Assembly: GCA_020632795.1 (NCBI GenBank) | Contig: JACKEV010000010.1 | Coordinates: 558,001 to 622,000 of the forward strand | Source of the DNA: Alphaproteobacteria bacterium | GTDB taxonomy: Bacteria > Myxococcota_A > UBA796 > CAJQPC01 | DNA length: 64,000 bases | Reading direction: 5' to 3' | Shown here: one piece after another, positions 24,043 through 31,919 of the stretch | How positions within the stretch are numbered: position 1 is the first letter of the stretch | Layout of the letters: the number at the start of each line of letters is the position of its first letter | Position numbers and translations under genes: made by a program | The notes under the pieces: generated by a model | Told to the model about the DNA's origin: nothing | Database searches by the model: none | Seen by the model: only the letters and a program-made list of their open reading frames with translations

Positions 24043-24809
24043 CGTGTCTCCTTGTGCAGCGTAACGCTGGTCACCGCGAGGGTGTTGGGGACGGGCAGCG
24101 GGTCCGAGTCGGGGTGCTCCAGGCCCTCGGCGGCGCGCAGCAGCGGCGCCACCGGGAAGGGCTCAACCCCGGTCACCAGGAAGAAGCGCTCGAACGACGG
24201 GGCGTCGTCCAGCTCGTAGGAGTGGGGCAGCTCCTGGGCGCCGCCGCTGGGGAGCGCCACCGCGTCGCCGAGCTGCTCGGGCAGGTGGAGGGTCACCACG
24301 CCCCACCCGTCGATGGAGAACACCGCCCCATAGGGCGCACCCGCCGCCGCGACGGTGAGCTGGAGCCGCTCGCCAGCGCGCGCGGGGGCGCCGTCGTCCA
24401 GCCGCAGGGTCTCCCCGTCCCCGCGGCGGTGGATGTGGAGCTGGGGGTCGAGGCCCTTGATCCGGGTCGCGCCGTCCTGCGGATCCAGGTAGACGCCGGG
24501 CAGATGCACCCCGGGCTCGAGGATCGGGGGCATGAAGATCGCCCCCAGCAGCGCGATCACGGCCAGCTCCAGGCCGAAGGTGAAGAGCCGCCGGTTGCGC
24601 CGCTGCGTCATCCGCTGGCGGATCGCCGCCGCCGCGACCCGCGGGGGGATCGCCTCCCGGATCGCCGCGTCCGACTGCGCCAGCGCCTCCAGCCGCGCCA
24701 GGCCCCCCGGCTCGGCCTCCAGCCGCGCCCGCACCGCCGCGGCGCGCGCCTCGTCCAGCTCACCGAGGGCGAGCTGCTCGACCAGGAGGTCGGGTACGCG
24801 TTCACTCAT
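24039..24809 (-). CDS. Probable anti-sigma factor, single TM
   Basis: A 256-residue protein with a helical cytoplasmic N-terminus (VPDLLVEQLALGELDEARAA), the layout of anti-sigma domains without the zinc ligands. One TM helix lies at about 76-96 (FTFGLELAVIALLGAIFMPPI), followed by an exported beta-rich domain with ARAGERLQLTVAA and FSIDGWGVVTLHLP, which resembles DUF4384-type modules. It overlaps both neighbours by four bases (ATGA), and its start is coupled to the ECF sigma gene. By position it should restrain that sigma factor and perhaps sense the state of the caspase-like protein outside; this is inferred. Confidence 0.7.
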   Translation of the reverse strand: MSERVPDLLVEQLALGELDEARAAAVRARLEAEPGGLARLEALAQSDAAIREAIPPRVAAAAIRQRMTQRRNRRLFTFGLELAVIALLGAIFMPPILEPGVHLPGVYLDPQDGATRIKGLDPQLHIHRRGDGETLRLDDGAPARAGERLQLTVAAAGAPYGAVFSIDGWGVVTLHLPEQLGDAVALPSGGAQELPHSYELDDAPSFERFFLVTGVEPFPVAPLLRAAEGLEHPDSDPLPVPNTLAVTSVTLHKETR

Positions 24810-25288
24810 GCCAGTCCCTCCAGCTCTCGGACCTGCCCGCGCAGGGTGCGCAGACGCTTGCGCACGCCGGAGACGGACAGCCCGACGGTGTCGGCGACCT
24901 CCTGCAGGGTGAGGCCGTCGCGCAGGTGCAGCACCGCGATCGTCTGGGTCGAGGCCCGCTGATCAGCGAACAACCGCCCCAGGGTCAGCCGGGCCAGCAG
25001 CCCGTCCTCGGGGCTGGTGCTGTTGGCGATCCGCGCCACCAGATCGTCGTTGGCGTCCTCGGGACGCCGCCGCTTGCGCCGGATGCGGTTCAGGCAGACG
25101 TTCGTCGCGGTCGTGTAGAGCAGCGAGCTGGGGGCGCTGACGTCCAGCGAATCGGCTCTCCTGAGGATCTGTACGAAGGTGTCCTGCATCGCCTCCACCG
25201 CTGCCTGCTCGTCCCGCAACAAGGCCCGACACCGACGGAGCACCATCGGGCCGTAGTCGCGGTAGAGTTGCTCGACGTCTGTGGCCAC
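24806..25288 (-). CDS. ECF-family RNA polymerase sigma factor
   Basis: A 160-residue sigma factor with region 2 (DVEQLYRDYGPMVLRRC, then EAMQDTFVQILRRADSL and LYTTATNVCLNRIRRKRRR) and region 4 (LHLRDGLTLQEVADTVGLSVSGVRKRLRTL, read in two parts around the helix-turn-helix). The frame is open far upstream, but GTG at 25288 is preceded by GGAGG five to six bases away and yields a normal-length protein. It is the first gene of the sigma / anti-sigma / caspase operon and is divergent from the NlpC-YARHG gene across 156 bases. In that gap I see no clear -35/-10 pair on the minus strand. Confidence 0.88.
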   Translation of the reverse strand: MATDVEQLYRDYGPMVLRRCRALLRDEQAAVEAMQDTFVQILRRADSLDVSAPSSLLYTTATNVCLNRIRRKRRRPEDANDDLVARIANSTSPEDGLLARLTLGRLFADQRASTQTIAVLHLRDGLTLQEVADTVGLSVSGVRKRLRTLRGQVRELEGLA

Positions 25289-25444
25289 CCGGCCTCCGTG
25301 CGTCTGCCCCCTGCGACACCGCGTGGGGCCGGAAGTGTCACCCGGAATCTTCAGCTGTTGACAGGCCAACAGATCTTGCGAAGGATGGATCGATGTGCCA
25401 GGGAACAGGTGGCGTTCCAGGCGGGTCTTGATCGCGGGAGTTGA

Positions 25445-26518
25445 ATGATGCTGCTGCCCTTGTTGATGAGCCTGCCCGCGCTCGGTGCACCGAGATACAC
25501 CGACCAGCCCACAGCGTCCACCGACCAGGGCCGTGAGATCGCAGAGATCGCCGACGATTTCCTCGACGGGCGCCGCCGCCGGACCTACAGCGACTGCTCC
25601 GGCCTGGTCTACGCCAGCTTCGAGGCCGCCGGGGTCGAGCCCAACGTCCGCGCCAGCTCCGCCGACCTGTGGGACCAGGCCCAGGCCGACGGCCGGATCC
25701 ACTTCGACCAGCCCGCCCCGGGCGACATCGCCTTCTTTGACGACACCTACGACAAGGACCGCGACGGCCGGGTGAACGACCCCAGGACCCACGTCGCCAT
25801 CGTCGTCGACGTCCACGACGACGGCACCATCGAGATGATCAACGCGGGCGTCAGCCAGGGCACCGCCCGGCTCTACATGAACCTGCACAGCCCCGACGTG
25901 CGCAGCGAGGACGGCCGCGACCTCAACTCCTACCTGGGGGTGAGCGGCTACGGCCCCGACGATCGCGATCGCCTGGCCGGGCAGCTCTGGGCCGGCTTCG
26001 CCCACCCGCCGGGGGCCGAGCCCGAGCCGCTGCTGGCCGCCGCGCCGCCCCGACCCCCGCCCCGCAAGACCCCCAGCGTCGCGAGCTCCTCGGAGGACGG
26101 CGGCTGGTCCCCCGGCGAGTCCACGGTGCAGGCGTCCCTCAGCGTGGCGCCGACCCCGGAGCCCCCGCCGAGCCGCCGGGCCTCCCGGCGCCAGGCCCGC
26201 AAGGATGTCGAGCACGCCGGCCCCACGGGGGCGCCGTCCTTGACCCCCCTGGAGCAGACCCTGGCCGGCTACCCCTTGAGCGTCTGGGACCTCACCAGCG
26301 CCGGCTGCGACGAGCTGTGGGCCCTGCGCAACACCGTGTTCGCGCGCCACGGCTACACCTTCTCCACCGACCGGGCCGTCGACCACTTCACCGCCCAGCC
26401 CTGGTACCACGCCGATCGGCGGCTGCAGGGGGTGAACCCGAACACCTACCTCACCGACGCCGATCAGCAGAACGTGACCCTGCTGGTGGCCCTGGAGAAG
26501 GACCGGGGCTGCAGGTAG
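25445..26518 (+). CDS. Exported NlpC/P60-like peptidase with C-terminal YARHG domain
   Basis: This 357-residue protein has a signal peptide (MMLLPLLMSLPALGA). The N-terminal cysteine-peptidase domain has SDCSGLVYASF (Cys51), PAPGDIAFFDD and THVAIVVDV (His116), the Cys/His arrangement of NlpC/P60 or amidase enzymes that cut peptidoglycan peptides. A Pro/Ser-rich linker of about 80 residues follows, then a YARHG module (WALRNTVFARHGYTF, HFTAQPWYHAD). YARHG domains are found in surface proteins. GGGAG at about 25436-25440 precedes the ATG at 25445. It is divergent from the ECF sigma operon, which could control it. Confidence 0.8.
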   Translation: MMLLPLLMSLPALGAPRYTDQPTASTDQGREIAEIADDFLDGRRRRTYSDCSGLVYASFEAAGVEPNVRASSADLWDQAQADGRIHFDQPAPGDIAFFDDTYDKDRDGRVNDPRTHVAIVVDVHDDGTIEMINAGVSQGTARLYMNLHSPDVRSEDGRDLNSYLGVSGYGPDDRDRLAGQLWAGFAHPPGAEPEPLLAAAPPRPPPRKTPSVASSSEDGGWSPGESTVQASLSVAPTPEPPPSRRASRRQARKDVEHAGPTGAPSLTPLEQTLAGYPLSVWDLTSAGCDELWALRNTVFARHGYTFSTDRAVDHFTAQPWYHADRRLQGVNPNTYLTDADQQNVTLLVALEKDRGCR

Positions 26519-26523
26519 GCGCC

Positions 26524-26916
26524 GTGGGGACCTTCCGCTGCCCGGACTGCGGGACCCCCAGCCTGGAGATCTGCCGCGCCCTGCGGATCCCGCCCGACGG
26601 CTGGAGCGACGACCTCTCGCTCCAGGCCATCGCCTGCGCGGCCTGCGGCATGAAGGGGGTGGCCGCCTACGAAGAGACCCGCCACGGGCGCGGGGAGAGC
26701 TTCCACCACCGGGGCCTGAGGCTCTCCGAGGCCGACCACGCCGCGCTGCTCGACCGCCTCGGCCGCTGCACCTGCCGCTCCTGGCGCGCGCCCGGCCCCT
26801 GCGAGGCCCACGACGCCTACAACCGGGTCCAGGGCCACGCCTGGCTGGGCCTGCAGATGTTCCAGGGCATCGGGGCGTCCTTCCGCATGGAGTTGATCTC
26901 CTCCTTGAAGCGCTGA
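26524..26916 (+). CDS. Zinc-ribbon protein of unknown function
   Basis: A 130-residue protein that starts at GTG 26524, five bases after the stop of the YARHG gene. The N-terminus has two CxxC knuckles (FRCPDCG and IACAACG) about 35 residues apart, forming a likely zinc ribbon. A Cys-rich middle (RCTCRSW, GPCEAHD) and an ending with GHAWLGLQMFQGIGASF follow. No family is recognised. Tight spacing suggests co-transcription with the peptidase gene. Confidence 0.65.
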   Translation: MGTFRCPDCGTPSLEICRALRIPPDGWSDDLSLQAIACAACGMKGVAAYEETRHGRGESFHHRGLRLSEADHAALLDRLGRCTCRSWRAPGPCEAHDAYNRVQGHAWLGLQMFQGIGASFRMELISSLKR

Positions 26917-26929
26917 GGTGCCGCCTCCG

Positions 26930-26959
26930 TTGACCGACGCCCATCTGGGGTGCTATTCA
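26930..26959 (+). promoter_or_regulatory. Sigma70-type promoter of the TetR-ABC operon
   Basis: TTGACC (26930-26935), 18 bases, then TATTCA (26954-26959). This is the clearest -35/-10 pair in the window, and the -10 element is covered by the palindrome at 26955-26983. Confidence 0.65.
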
Positions 26960-26983
26960 TAAACCAACGGTCGGTTTATGAAT
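26955..26983. promoter_or_regulatory. TetR operator-like palindrome
   Basis: ATTCATAAACC, a seven-base spacer (AACGGTC), then GGTTTATGAAT: perfect 11-base arms spanning the -10 and transcription start region, directly before the TetR gene. This strongly suggests autorepression. Confidence 0.8.
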
Positions 26984-26993
26984 GGAGAGCGGC

Positions 26994-27704
26994 GTGGCCC
27001 GAAGCGTGGACCCCGAAGCGTACGCGGCGAAGCGCGCCGAGATCCTCCAGGCGGCCATGGCCCTCATCTTCGCCAAGGGCTACGAGCGGATGACCATCCG
27101 GGACATCCACCGGGGGCTGGGCATCTCCAAGGGCGCGTTCTACCACTACTTCGACTCCAAGGCGGCCCTGCTGGATGCGTTCATCGACCAGCTCGGCGCG
27201 ACCACCGAGGGCGCGCTGCTGCCGCTGCTCCGCGACCCCGAGCGCTCGGCGATCGACAAGCTCCAGGGCTTCTTCTCGACCTTCGACCGGCTGCGGGCGG
27301 ACAACCAGGGCGGCGTCGTGGCGCTGGGCCGCGTGTGGTACGGCGACGCCAACGCCCTGGTCCGCCAGAAGGTCGACGACGCCGTCCGCGCCCACCGCGC
27401 GCCGCTGCTCACCGAGATCGTCCACCAGGGTGTGCGGGAGGGGGTCTTCTCCACCCCCTACCCCGACCAGTCCGGTGGCCTGCTCCTCTCCCTCATCCAG
27501 GGCATGGCGGGGGAGCACGCCCGGCTGCTGTGGCTGCGCACCCCGGATCTGGCGCCGAAGGCCTGCGCCGCGCGCGTCGCCGAGACCCACGCCGCCTGCA
27601 TGGACGCCATCGAGCGGCTCCTCGGCGCGCCCGGCGGCAGCCTCTACCGGGTCGACGCCCAGGCCGTCATGCCCTGGGTCCTCGCCTCCCGCGCCGACCC
27701 CTGA
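26994..27704 (+). CDS. TetR/AcrR-family transcriptional regulator
   Basis: A 236-residue regulator. The N-terminal DNA-binding domain is KRAEILQAAMALIFAKGYER, then MTIRDIHRGLGISKGAFYHYFDSK, the classic TetR helix-turn-helix. The C-terminal ligand domain is helical. GTG at 26994 has GGAG (26984-26987) six bases upstream. The in-frame ATG at 26982 lies within the operator palindrome and lacks a ribosome site. It is followed 16 bases later by an ABC ATPase and a permease, so it probably represses this three-gene operon and is released by a transporter substrate. Confidence 0.9.
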   Translation: MARSVDPEAYAAKRAEILQAAMALIFAKGYERMTIRDIHRGLGISKGAFYHYFDSKAALLDAFIDQLGATTEGALLPLLRDPERSAIDKLQGFFSTFDRLRADNQGGVVALGRVWYGDANALVRQKVDDAVRAHRAPLLTEIVHQGVREGVFSTPYPDQSGGLLLSLIQGMAGEHARLLWLRTPDLAPKACAARVAETHAACMDAIERLLGAPGGSLYRVDAQAVMPWVLASRADP

Positions 27705-27720
27705 CCCCGGAGATGGCCCG

Positions 27721-28416
27721 ATGATCGAGATCGCGAACCTCAGCAGGTCCTACACCACCGGCGACGTGACCACGGCGGTCCTGCGGGGCATCGACCTGCG
27801 GATCGACCCCGGCGAGGTCAGCGTCATCCTGGGGCCGTCGGGCTCGGGCAAGACCACGCTGATGAACATCATCGGCGGGGTGGACCGGGCGGACGGGGGG
27901 CGGGCCGTGGTCGACGGCCTCGACCTCTCCGGGCTGAGCGACGACGGGCTGACCGACTACCGCCGCGCCCGGGTGGGCTTCGTCTTCCAGTTCTACAACC
28001 TCGTCCCGAACCTCACCGTGGGCGAGAACGTGGAGCTGGTCGCCGAGATCAGCCCCTCGCCCCTGGACATCGACGAGGTCCTGGGCGCGGTGGGGGTCCT
28101 GGACAAGAAGGACCGCTTCCCCCGCGCGCTCAGCGGCGGGGAGCAGCAGCGGGTCGCTCTGGCTCGCGCGATCGTGAAGAATCCCAAAATCCTGTTGTGT
28201 GATGAGCCCACCGGCGCGCTGGACTACGAGACCGCCCGCAGCATCCTGGCGCTCATCCAGCGGCTGAACCAGGGCTACGGCACCACCACCGTCATGGTCA
28301 CCCACAACACCGCCATCGCGGCGATGGCCACCAGCGTGTTCAAGCTGCGCGACGGCGTGATCGAGGAGGCTTCGACCGGACGCGCGCCGGCCCCGGCCGA
28401 GGGGATCCGCTGGTGA
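27721..28416 (+). CDS. ABC transporter ATP-binding protein, LolD/MacB type
   Basis: A 231-residue ATPase with all ABC signatures: Walker A GPSGSGKTT, Q-loop FQFYNLVPNLTV, signature LSGGEQQRVALARAI, Walker B ILLCDEPTGALD and switch His in VMVTHN. The short single-domain form with YNLVPNLTV.EN is typical of MacB/LolD partners of FtsX-like permeases. It starts with ATG 27721 and overlaps the permease gene by four bases (GTGA). Likely role: powering export of a lipoprotein, peptide or drug through the adjacent permease, under TetR control. Confidence 0.92.
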   Translation: MIEIANLSRSYTTGDVTTAVLRGIDLRIDPGEVSVILGPSGSGKTTLMNIIGGVDRADGGRAVVDGLDLSGLSDDGLTDYRRARVGFVFQFYNLVPNLTVGENVELVAEISPSPLDIDEVLGAVGVLDKKDRFPRALSGGEQQRVALARAIVKNPKILLCDEPTGALDYETARSILALIQRLNQGYGTTTVMVTHNTAIAAMATSVFKLRDGVIEEASTGRAPAPAEGIRW

Positions 28417-30659
28417 AGACGCTCAACCGACGCGTCGGGCGCGTGCTGCGCGCCGAGCGCGGCCAGCACCTGGGCTCGCTGCTCATCCTCCTGCTCAGCA
28501 GCGTCGCCTTCACGATGATGTCCCAGTTCGCGCTCAACTTCGAGCGCCTGGTGCGCGACTTCGAGGCGGACTTCGTCCAGGAGGACGCCGCCTTCCGCGC
28601 CCGCGGGCCGATCCCGGACCTGGCGGCCCTCGAAGCCGAGGCCGGCGCGGTCATCGAGGCCACGCCCGCGGTCGACTGCGCGCTGCCCGACGGGCAGACC
28701 CTCCACCTCACCGCGCCCACCCGGCGAGTCAACCGGCACGCCGTGGTCGCGGGCGCCGACCTGTCGGGCCCCGACGAGCTGCTGCTCAACCCCACCTTCG
28801 CCGCCGCCAACCGGATCGCCGTCGGCGACACCCTGACCGTCTGCGGCAAGCCGCTGGATGTGGTGGGGCTGGTGGCCCTGCCCCAGTTCATCTACCCGGT
28901 GCAGTCGCCCAACGACATGATGCCCTCCCCGGGCTGGGGTGTCGGGGTGGCGCAGGCCGATGCCCTCGCCGCGCTCGGCCCGACGGTCGGGACCACCTGG
29001 GCGGTGAAGTTCGACCCCTCCGACGTGCCCGTCCGGCCGCGCGCCGTCCAGCTCAAGCGCCTGCTGGAGCGGCGCGGCGTCGAGGTCACCGCCTGGACGA
29101 ACATCGAGGACAACCGCCGGGTCAACATCGTCGACGCCGAGGTGCGGATCCTCAAGATCGTCAGCGTGGGCGTGCCCACCGGCATGCTGCTGCTGGCCTG
29201 CGTGATGGTCGCCAGCGTGCTGCGGCGGATGATCGCCCGCGAGACCCCCATCCTCGGCGCCCTGGTGGCCCTGGGGGTGCGGCGGCGGGAGATCATCGCC
29301 CACTACCTGCGGATCCCGCTCCTGCTCGCCGGGGTGGGCAGCGTGGCCGGCGCGGGGCTGGGCCTGCTGGGGGTCAAGCCCTACCTGGCCTTCTTCGCGA
29401 CCGTCTTCACGGTCCCGCTCACCGGGGTGGCGCTGGATGGGGGGCGCATGGCGGTCAACCTCCTGCTCCCGGTGGTGTTCCTGGCGGCCAGCGCGGCTCT
29501 GGTCCTGCACCAGACCCTGCGCCGCCCGCCCGCCGAGCTGATGAAGGGGCAGCGCGAGGGCGCCGCGATCAACCCCCTGGAGCGGTCCCTGCGGCTGGAG
29601 CGGCTGGGCTTCCGGGCCCGCTTCATGGTCCGGCAGCAGCTCCGCAGCCCCTCCCGCTTCGCCCTGCTGGTGCTCGGCGTGGCGATCGCCACGGTGCTGG
29701 TGCAGTGGGGGTTCTCCCTCAAGACCTCGATGGACTACCTCATCACCGGCACCACCGAGGTCTACCCCTTCGAGTACGAGTACAACTTCGCCGCGCCCCG
29801 CACCGCCCCCCTGCCTGGGGACGCGACCCCGTTCAACGCCGCCCTGTTCCTGCCCCCGGGCGAGGAGACCCGCGACTTCTACGTCACCGGGATCCCGCCG
29901 GACACCGAGCGCGTCGTGCTCCGCGACGCCGACGGGCGGCGGCTGCGCGTCGATCGGGTCATCGCCACCCGCGCCCTGGCCCGGATGCTGGACATCGAGC
30001 CCGGCGACGCCGTGGAGATGGTGGGCAAGCTGGACGGGCGCCGGTACACGCTGACCGTCGACGCGGTGGCCGACACCTTCGCCGGCACCTTCATCTTCCT
30101 GCCGCTGGACCGGTTCAACGCGCTGATGGGCATGCCCGAGGGCAGCTACGTCGGCGCGTTCTCGGACGCGCCCATCCCGCTGCCCGAGGGGGTGGACCAC
30201 ACGGTCACGAGCCTCCAGGCCAAGGCCGAGGGGGCCCGCGCGCTGCTCGGCATGGTCTACGCGATGGGCACGGTGGTGGCGCTGACGGCCTTCGGCGTGG
30301 GCCTCATCGTCATCTACGTGGTGACCGCGCTGCTGGTCGAGGAGAGCCGCCCCACCATCTCGCTGATGAAGGTGCTGGGCTACCGGCCCGAGGAGATCGA
30401 CCGGCTGGTCCTGCGCAGCTCCACGATCCCCGTGGTGCTGGGGTATGTCATCGGGCTCCCGCTGACGGTGGCGGCGATGGGGGTGCTCATCGCCACGCTG
30501 GAGCAGCGCGTCGGGCTGGTGGTGCCCCAGCTCCGCATCGGGCCCGGCTACGCGGTCGGGGGCTTCGTCGTGGTGATGCTGGCCTATGGGGCCTCGCTGC
30601 GGCTCAGCAGGCGACGGGTCGCCGCGATCCCCATGCACGAGGCCCTCAAGGCGGAGTGA
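28413..30659 (+). CDS. FtsX-like ABC transporter permease
   Basis: A 748-residue permease with an N-terminal TM helix after LRAERGQHLG, a large exported MacB-like region, three TM helices, then a second exported region and three C-terminal TM helices (MGTVVALTAFGVGLIVIYVVTALL, VLGYVIGLPLTVAAMGVLIA, GGFVVVMLAYGASL). The motif LMKVLGYRPEEI is characteristic of the FtsX/MacB core between helices. The fused two-repeat layout suggests it can act as a homodimer or pseudo-dimer. Start is GTG in the GTGA overlap with the ATPase. A bidirectional hairpin follows its stop. Confidence 0.9.
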   Translation: MKTLNRRVGRVLRAERGQHLGSLLILLLSSVAFTMMSQFALNFERLVRDFEADFVQEDAAFRARGPIPDLAALEAEAGAVIEATPAVDCALPDGQTLHLTAPTRRVNRHAVVAGADLSGPDELLLNPTFAAANRIAVGDTLTVCGKPLDVVGLVALPQFIYPVQSPNDMMPSPGWGVGVAQADALAALGPTVGTTWAVKFDPSDVPVRPRAVQLKRLLERRGVEVTAWTNIEDNRRVNIVDAEVRILKIVSVGVPTGMLLLACVMVASVLRRMIARETPILGALVALGVRRREIIAHYLRIPLLLAGVGSVAGAGLGLLGVKPYLAFFATVFTVPLTGVALDGGRMAVNLLLPVVFLAASAALVLHQTLRRPPAELMKGQREGAAINPLERSLRLERLGFRARFMVRQQLRSPSRFALLVLGVAIATVLVQWGFSLKTSMDYLITGTTEVYPFEYEYNFAAPRTAPLPGDATPFNAALFLPPGEETRDFYVTGIPPDTERVVLRDADGRRLRVDRVIATRALARMLDIEPGDAVEMVGKLDGRRYTLTVDAVADTFAGTFIFLPLDRFNALMGMPEGSYVGAFSDAPIPLPEGVDHTVTSLQAKAEGARALLGMVYAMGTVVALTAFGVGLIVIYVVTALLVEESRPTISLMKVLGYRPEEIDRLVLRSSTIPVVLGYVIGLPLTVAAMGVLIATLEQRVGLVVPQLRIGPGYAVGGFVVVMLAYGASLRLSRRRVAAIPMHEALKAE

Positions 30660-30663
30660 TCCT

Positions 30664-30692
30664 CCGAGAAGCCGACGCCATCGGCCTCTCGG
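30664..30692. terminator. Bidirectional terminator hairpin between convergent genes
   Basis: CCGAGAAGCCGA and TCGGCCTCTCGG pair at 11 of 12 positions around a five-base loop, five bases after the permease stop and 13 before the end of the thiolase gene. There is no strong T-run on either side, so efficiency is uncertain. Confidence 0.6.
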
Positions 30693-30705
30693 AAGAGCCG
30701 CGCGC

Positions 30706-31884
30706 TCAGCCCTCGCGCTCGAAGACCGCCGCCGCGCCCATGCCGCCGCCGATGCACATCGACACGACGCCGTAGCGGTCGCCCCGGCGCTTCATCTCGT
30801 GCAGCAGGGTGGCGGTGAGCTTGGCGCCCGTGCAGCCCAGGGGGTGGCCCAGGGCGATGGCGCCGCCGTTGACGTTGACCTTGTCGGGGTCGATGCCCAG
30901 CTCGCGCACGCAGTACACCGCCTGGCTGGCGAAGGCCTCGTTGATCTCGAACAGGTCGATGTCGTCCAGGCCCAGGCCGGCCTTGGCCACCGCCTGCGGG
31001 ATGGCCTTGGCCGGGCCGATGCCCATGATCTCGGGGGGCACGCCCACCACCTGGTAGGACCGCAGCACGCCCAGGGGGGTCAGGCCCAGGGACTCGGCCT
31101 TCTCGCGGGACATGATCACCGTGGCGGCGGCGCCGTCGGACACCTGGGAGGAGTTGCCGGCGTGGCTGGTGCCGGTGACCGCGAACGCGGGGCGCAGCCG
31201 GCCCAGGGCCTCCAGGGTGGTGTCGGCGCGGGGGCCCTCGTCCACCGAGACGGTGACCTCCTGCCAGCCGCCATCCTTGAACACCTGGGTGGTGACCGGG
31301 ATGATCTCGTCGTCGAAGCGGCCGGCCTGCTGGGCGGCCACGGCCTTCTGGTTGGAGGCCAGGGCGAAGGCGTCCTGGTCCTCGCGGGTCACGTGGTACT
31401 TCGTCGCGACGTTCTCGGAGGTGATGCCCATCGGCGAGTAGATCTCCGGGCGCTCCTCCATGATCCGGGGGTTGGGGGAGGGCCGGTCGCCGCCCATCGG
31501 GATCTGGGTCATCGACTCCACGCCGCCGGTGAGCGCGACGTCGTACCAGCCGGCGGTGATGCCGGCCGCCGCCTGCGCCATGGACTGGAGCCCGGAGGAG
31601 CAGAAGCGGTTGATGGTCATCGCCGGCACGCTGTCGGGCAGGCCCGCGCCCAGGGACACGATGCGGCCGACGTTCATGCCCTGCTCGCCCTCGGGCATCG
31701 CCGTGCCGATGACGACGTCGTCGATGTCGGCGGGGTCGAGCGCGGGCACCCGCTCCAGGGCGCCCTGGATGGCGGCGATCATGAGGTCGTCGGGGCGGGT
31801 GTCCTTGAACGCGCCCTTCTTCGCCTTGGTGACCGCGGTGCGGACCGCAGAGACCACGACCACGTCACGGGGGTTCTTCGCCAT
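30706..31884 (-). CDS. fadA: Acetyl-CoA acyltransferase (thiolase)
   Basis: A 392-residue thiolase that cleaves 3-ketoacyl-CoA in the last step of beta-oxidation. The catalytic triad is visible: nucleophile Cys95 in NRFCSSGLQ, His347 in GGAIALGHPLG and Cys377 in SMCIGGGMG, with NEAFASQA between. The longer open frame was trimmed to the ATG at 31884, which has TTGGAGAA upstream and starts MAKNPRDVVVVSAVRT as thiolases do. It follows the fadN-like gene by 35 bases; together they form the beta-oxidation complex. Confidence 0.95.
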   Translation of the reverse strand: MAKNPRDVVVVSAVRTAVTKAKKGAFKDTRPDDLMIAAIQGALERVPALDPADIDDVVIGTAMPEGEQGMNVGRIVSLGAGLPDSVPAMTINRFCSSGLQSMAQAAAGITAGWYDVALTGGVESMTQIPMGGDRPSPNPRIMEERPEIYSPMGITSENVATKYHVTREDQDAFALASNQKAVAAQQAGRFDDEIIPVTTQVFKDGGWQEVTVSVDEGPRADTTLEALGRLRPAFAVTGTSHAGNSSQVSDGAAATVIMSREKAESLGLTPLGVLRSYQVVGVPPEIMGIGPAKAIPQAVAKAGLGLDDIDLFEINEAFASQAVYCVRELGIDPDKVNVNGGAIALGHPLGCTGAKLTATLLHEMKRRGDRYGVVSMCIGGGMGAAAVFEREG

Positions 31885-31919
31885 GATGTTCTCCAAGAAT
31901 GGTGTGGGAATCCAGGTCT

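Noticed and set aside
24806..26944. 712-residue protein from the full open frame containing the ECF sigma factor
   Set aside because: Residues before GTG 25288 run antisense through the NlpC-YARHG and zinc-ribbon genes and lack domains.
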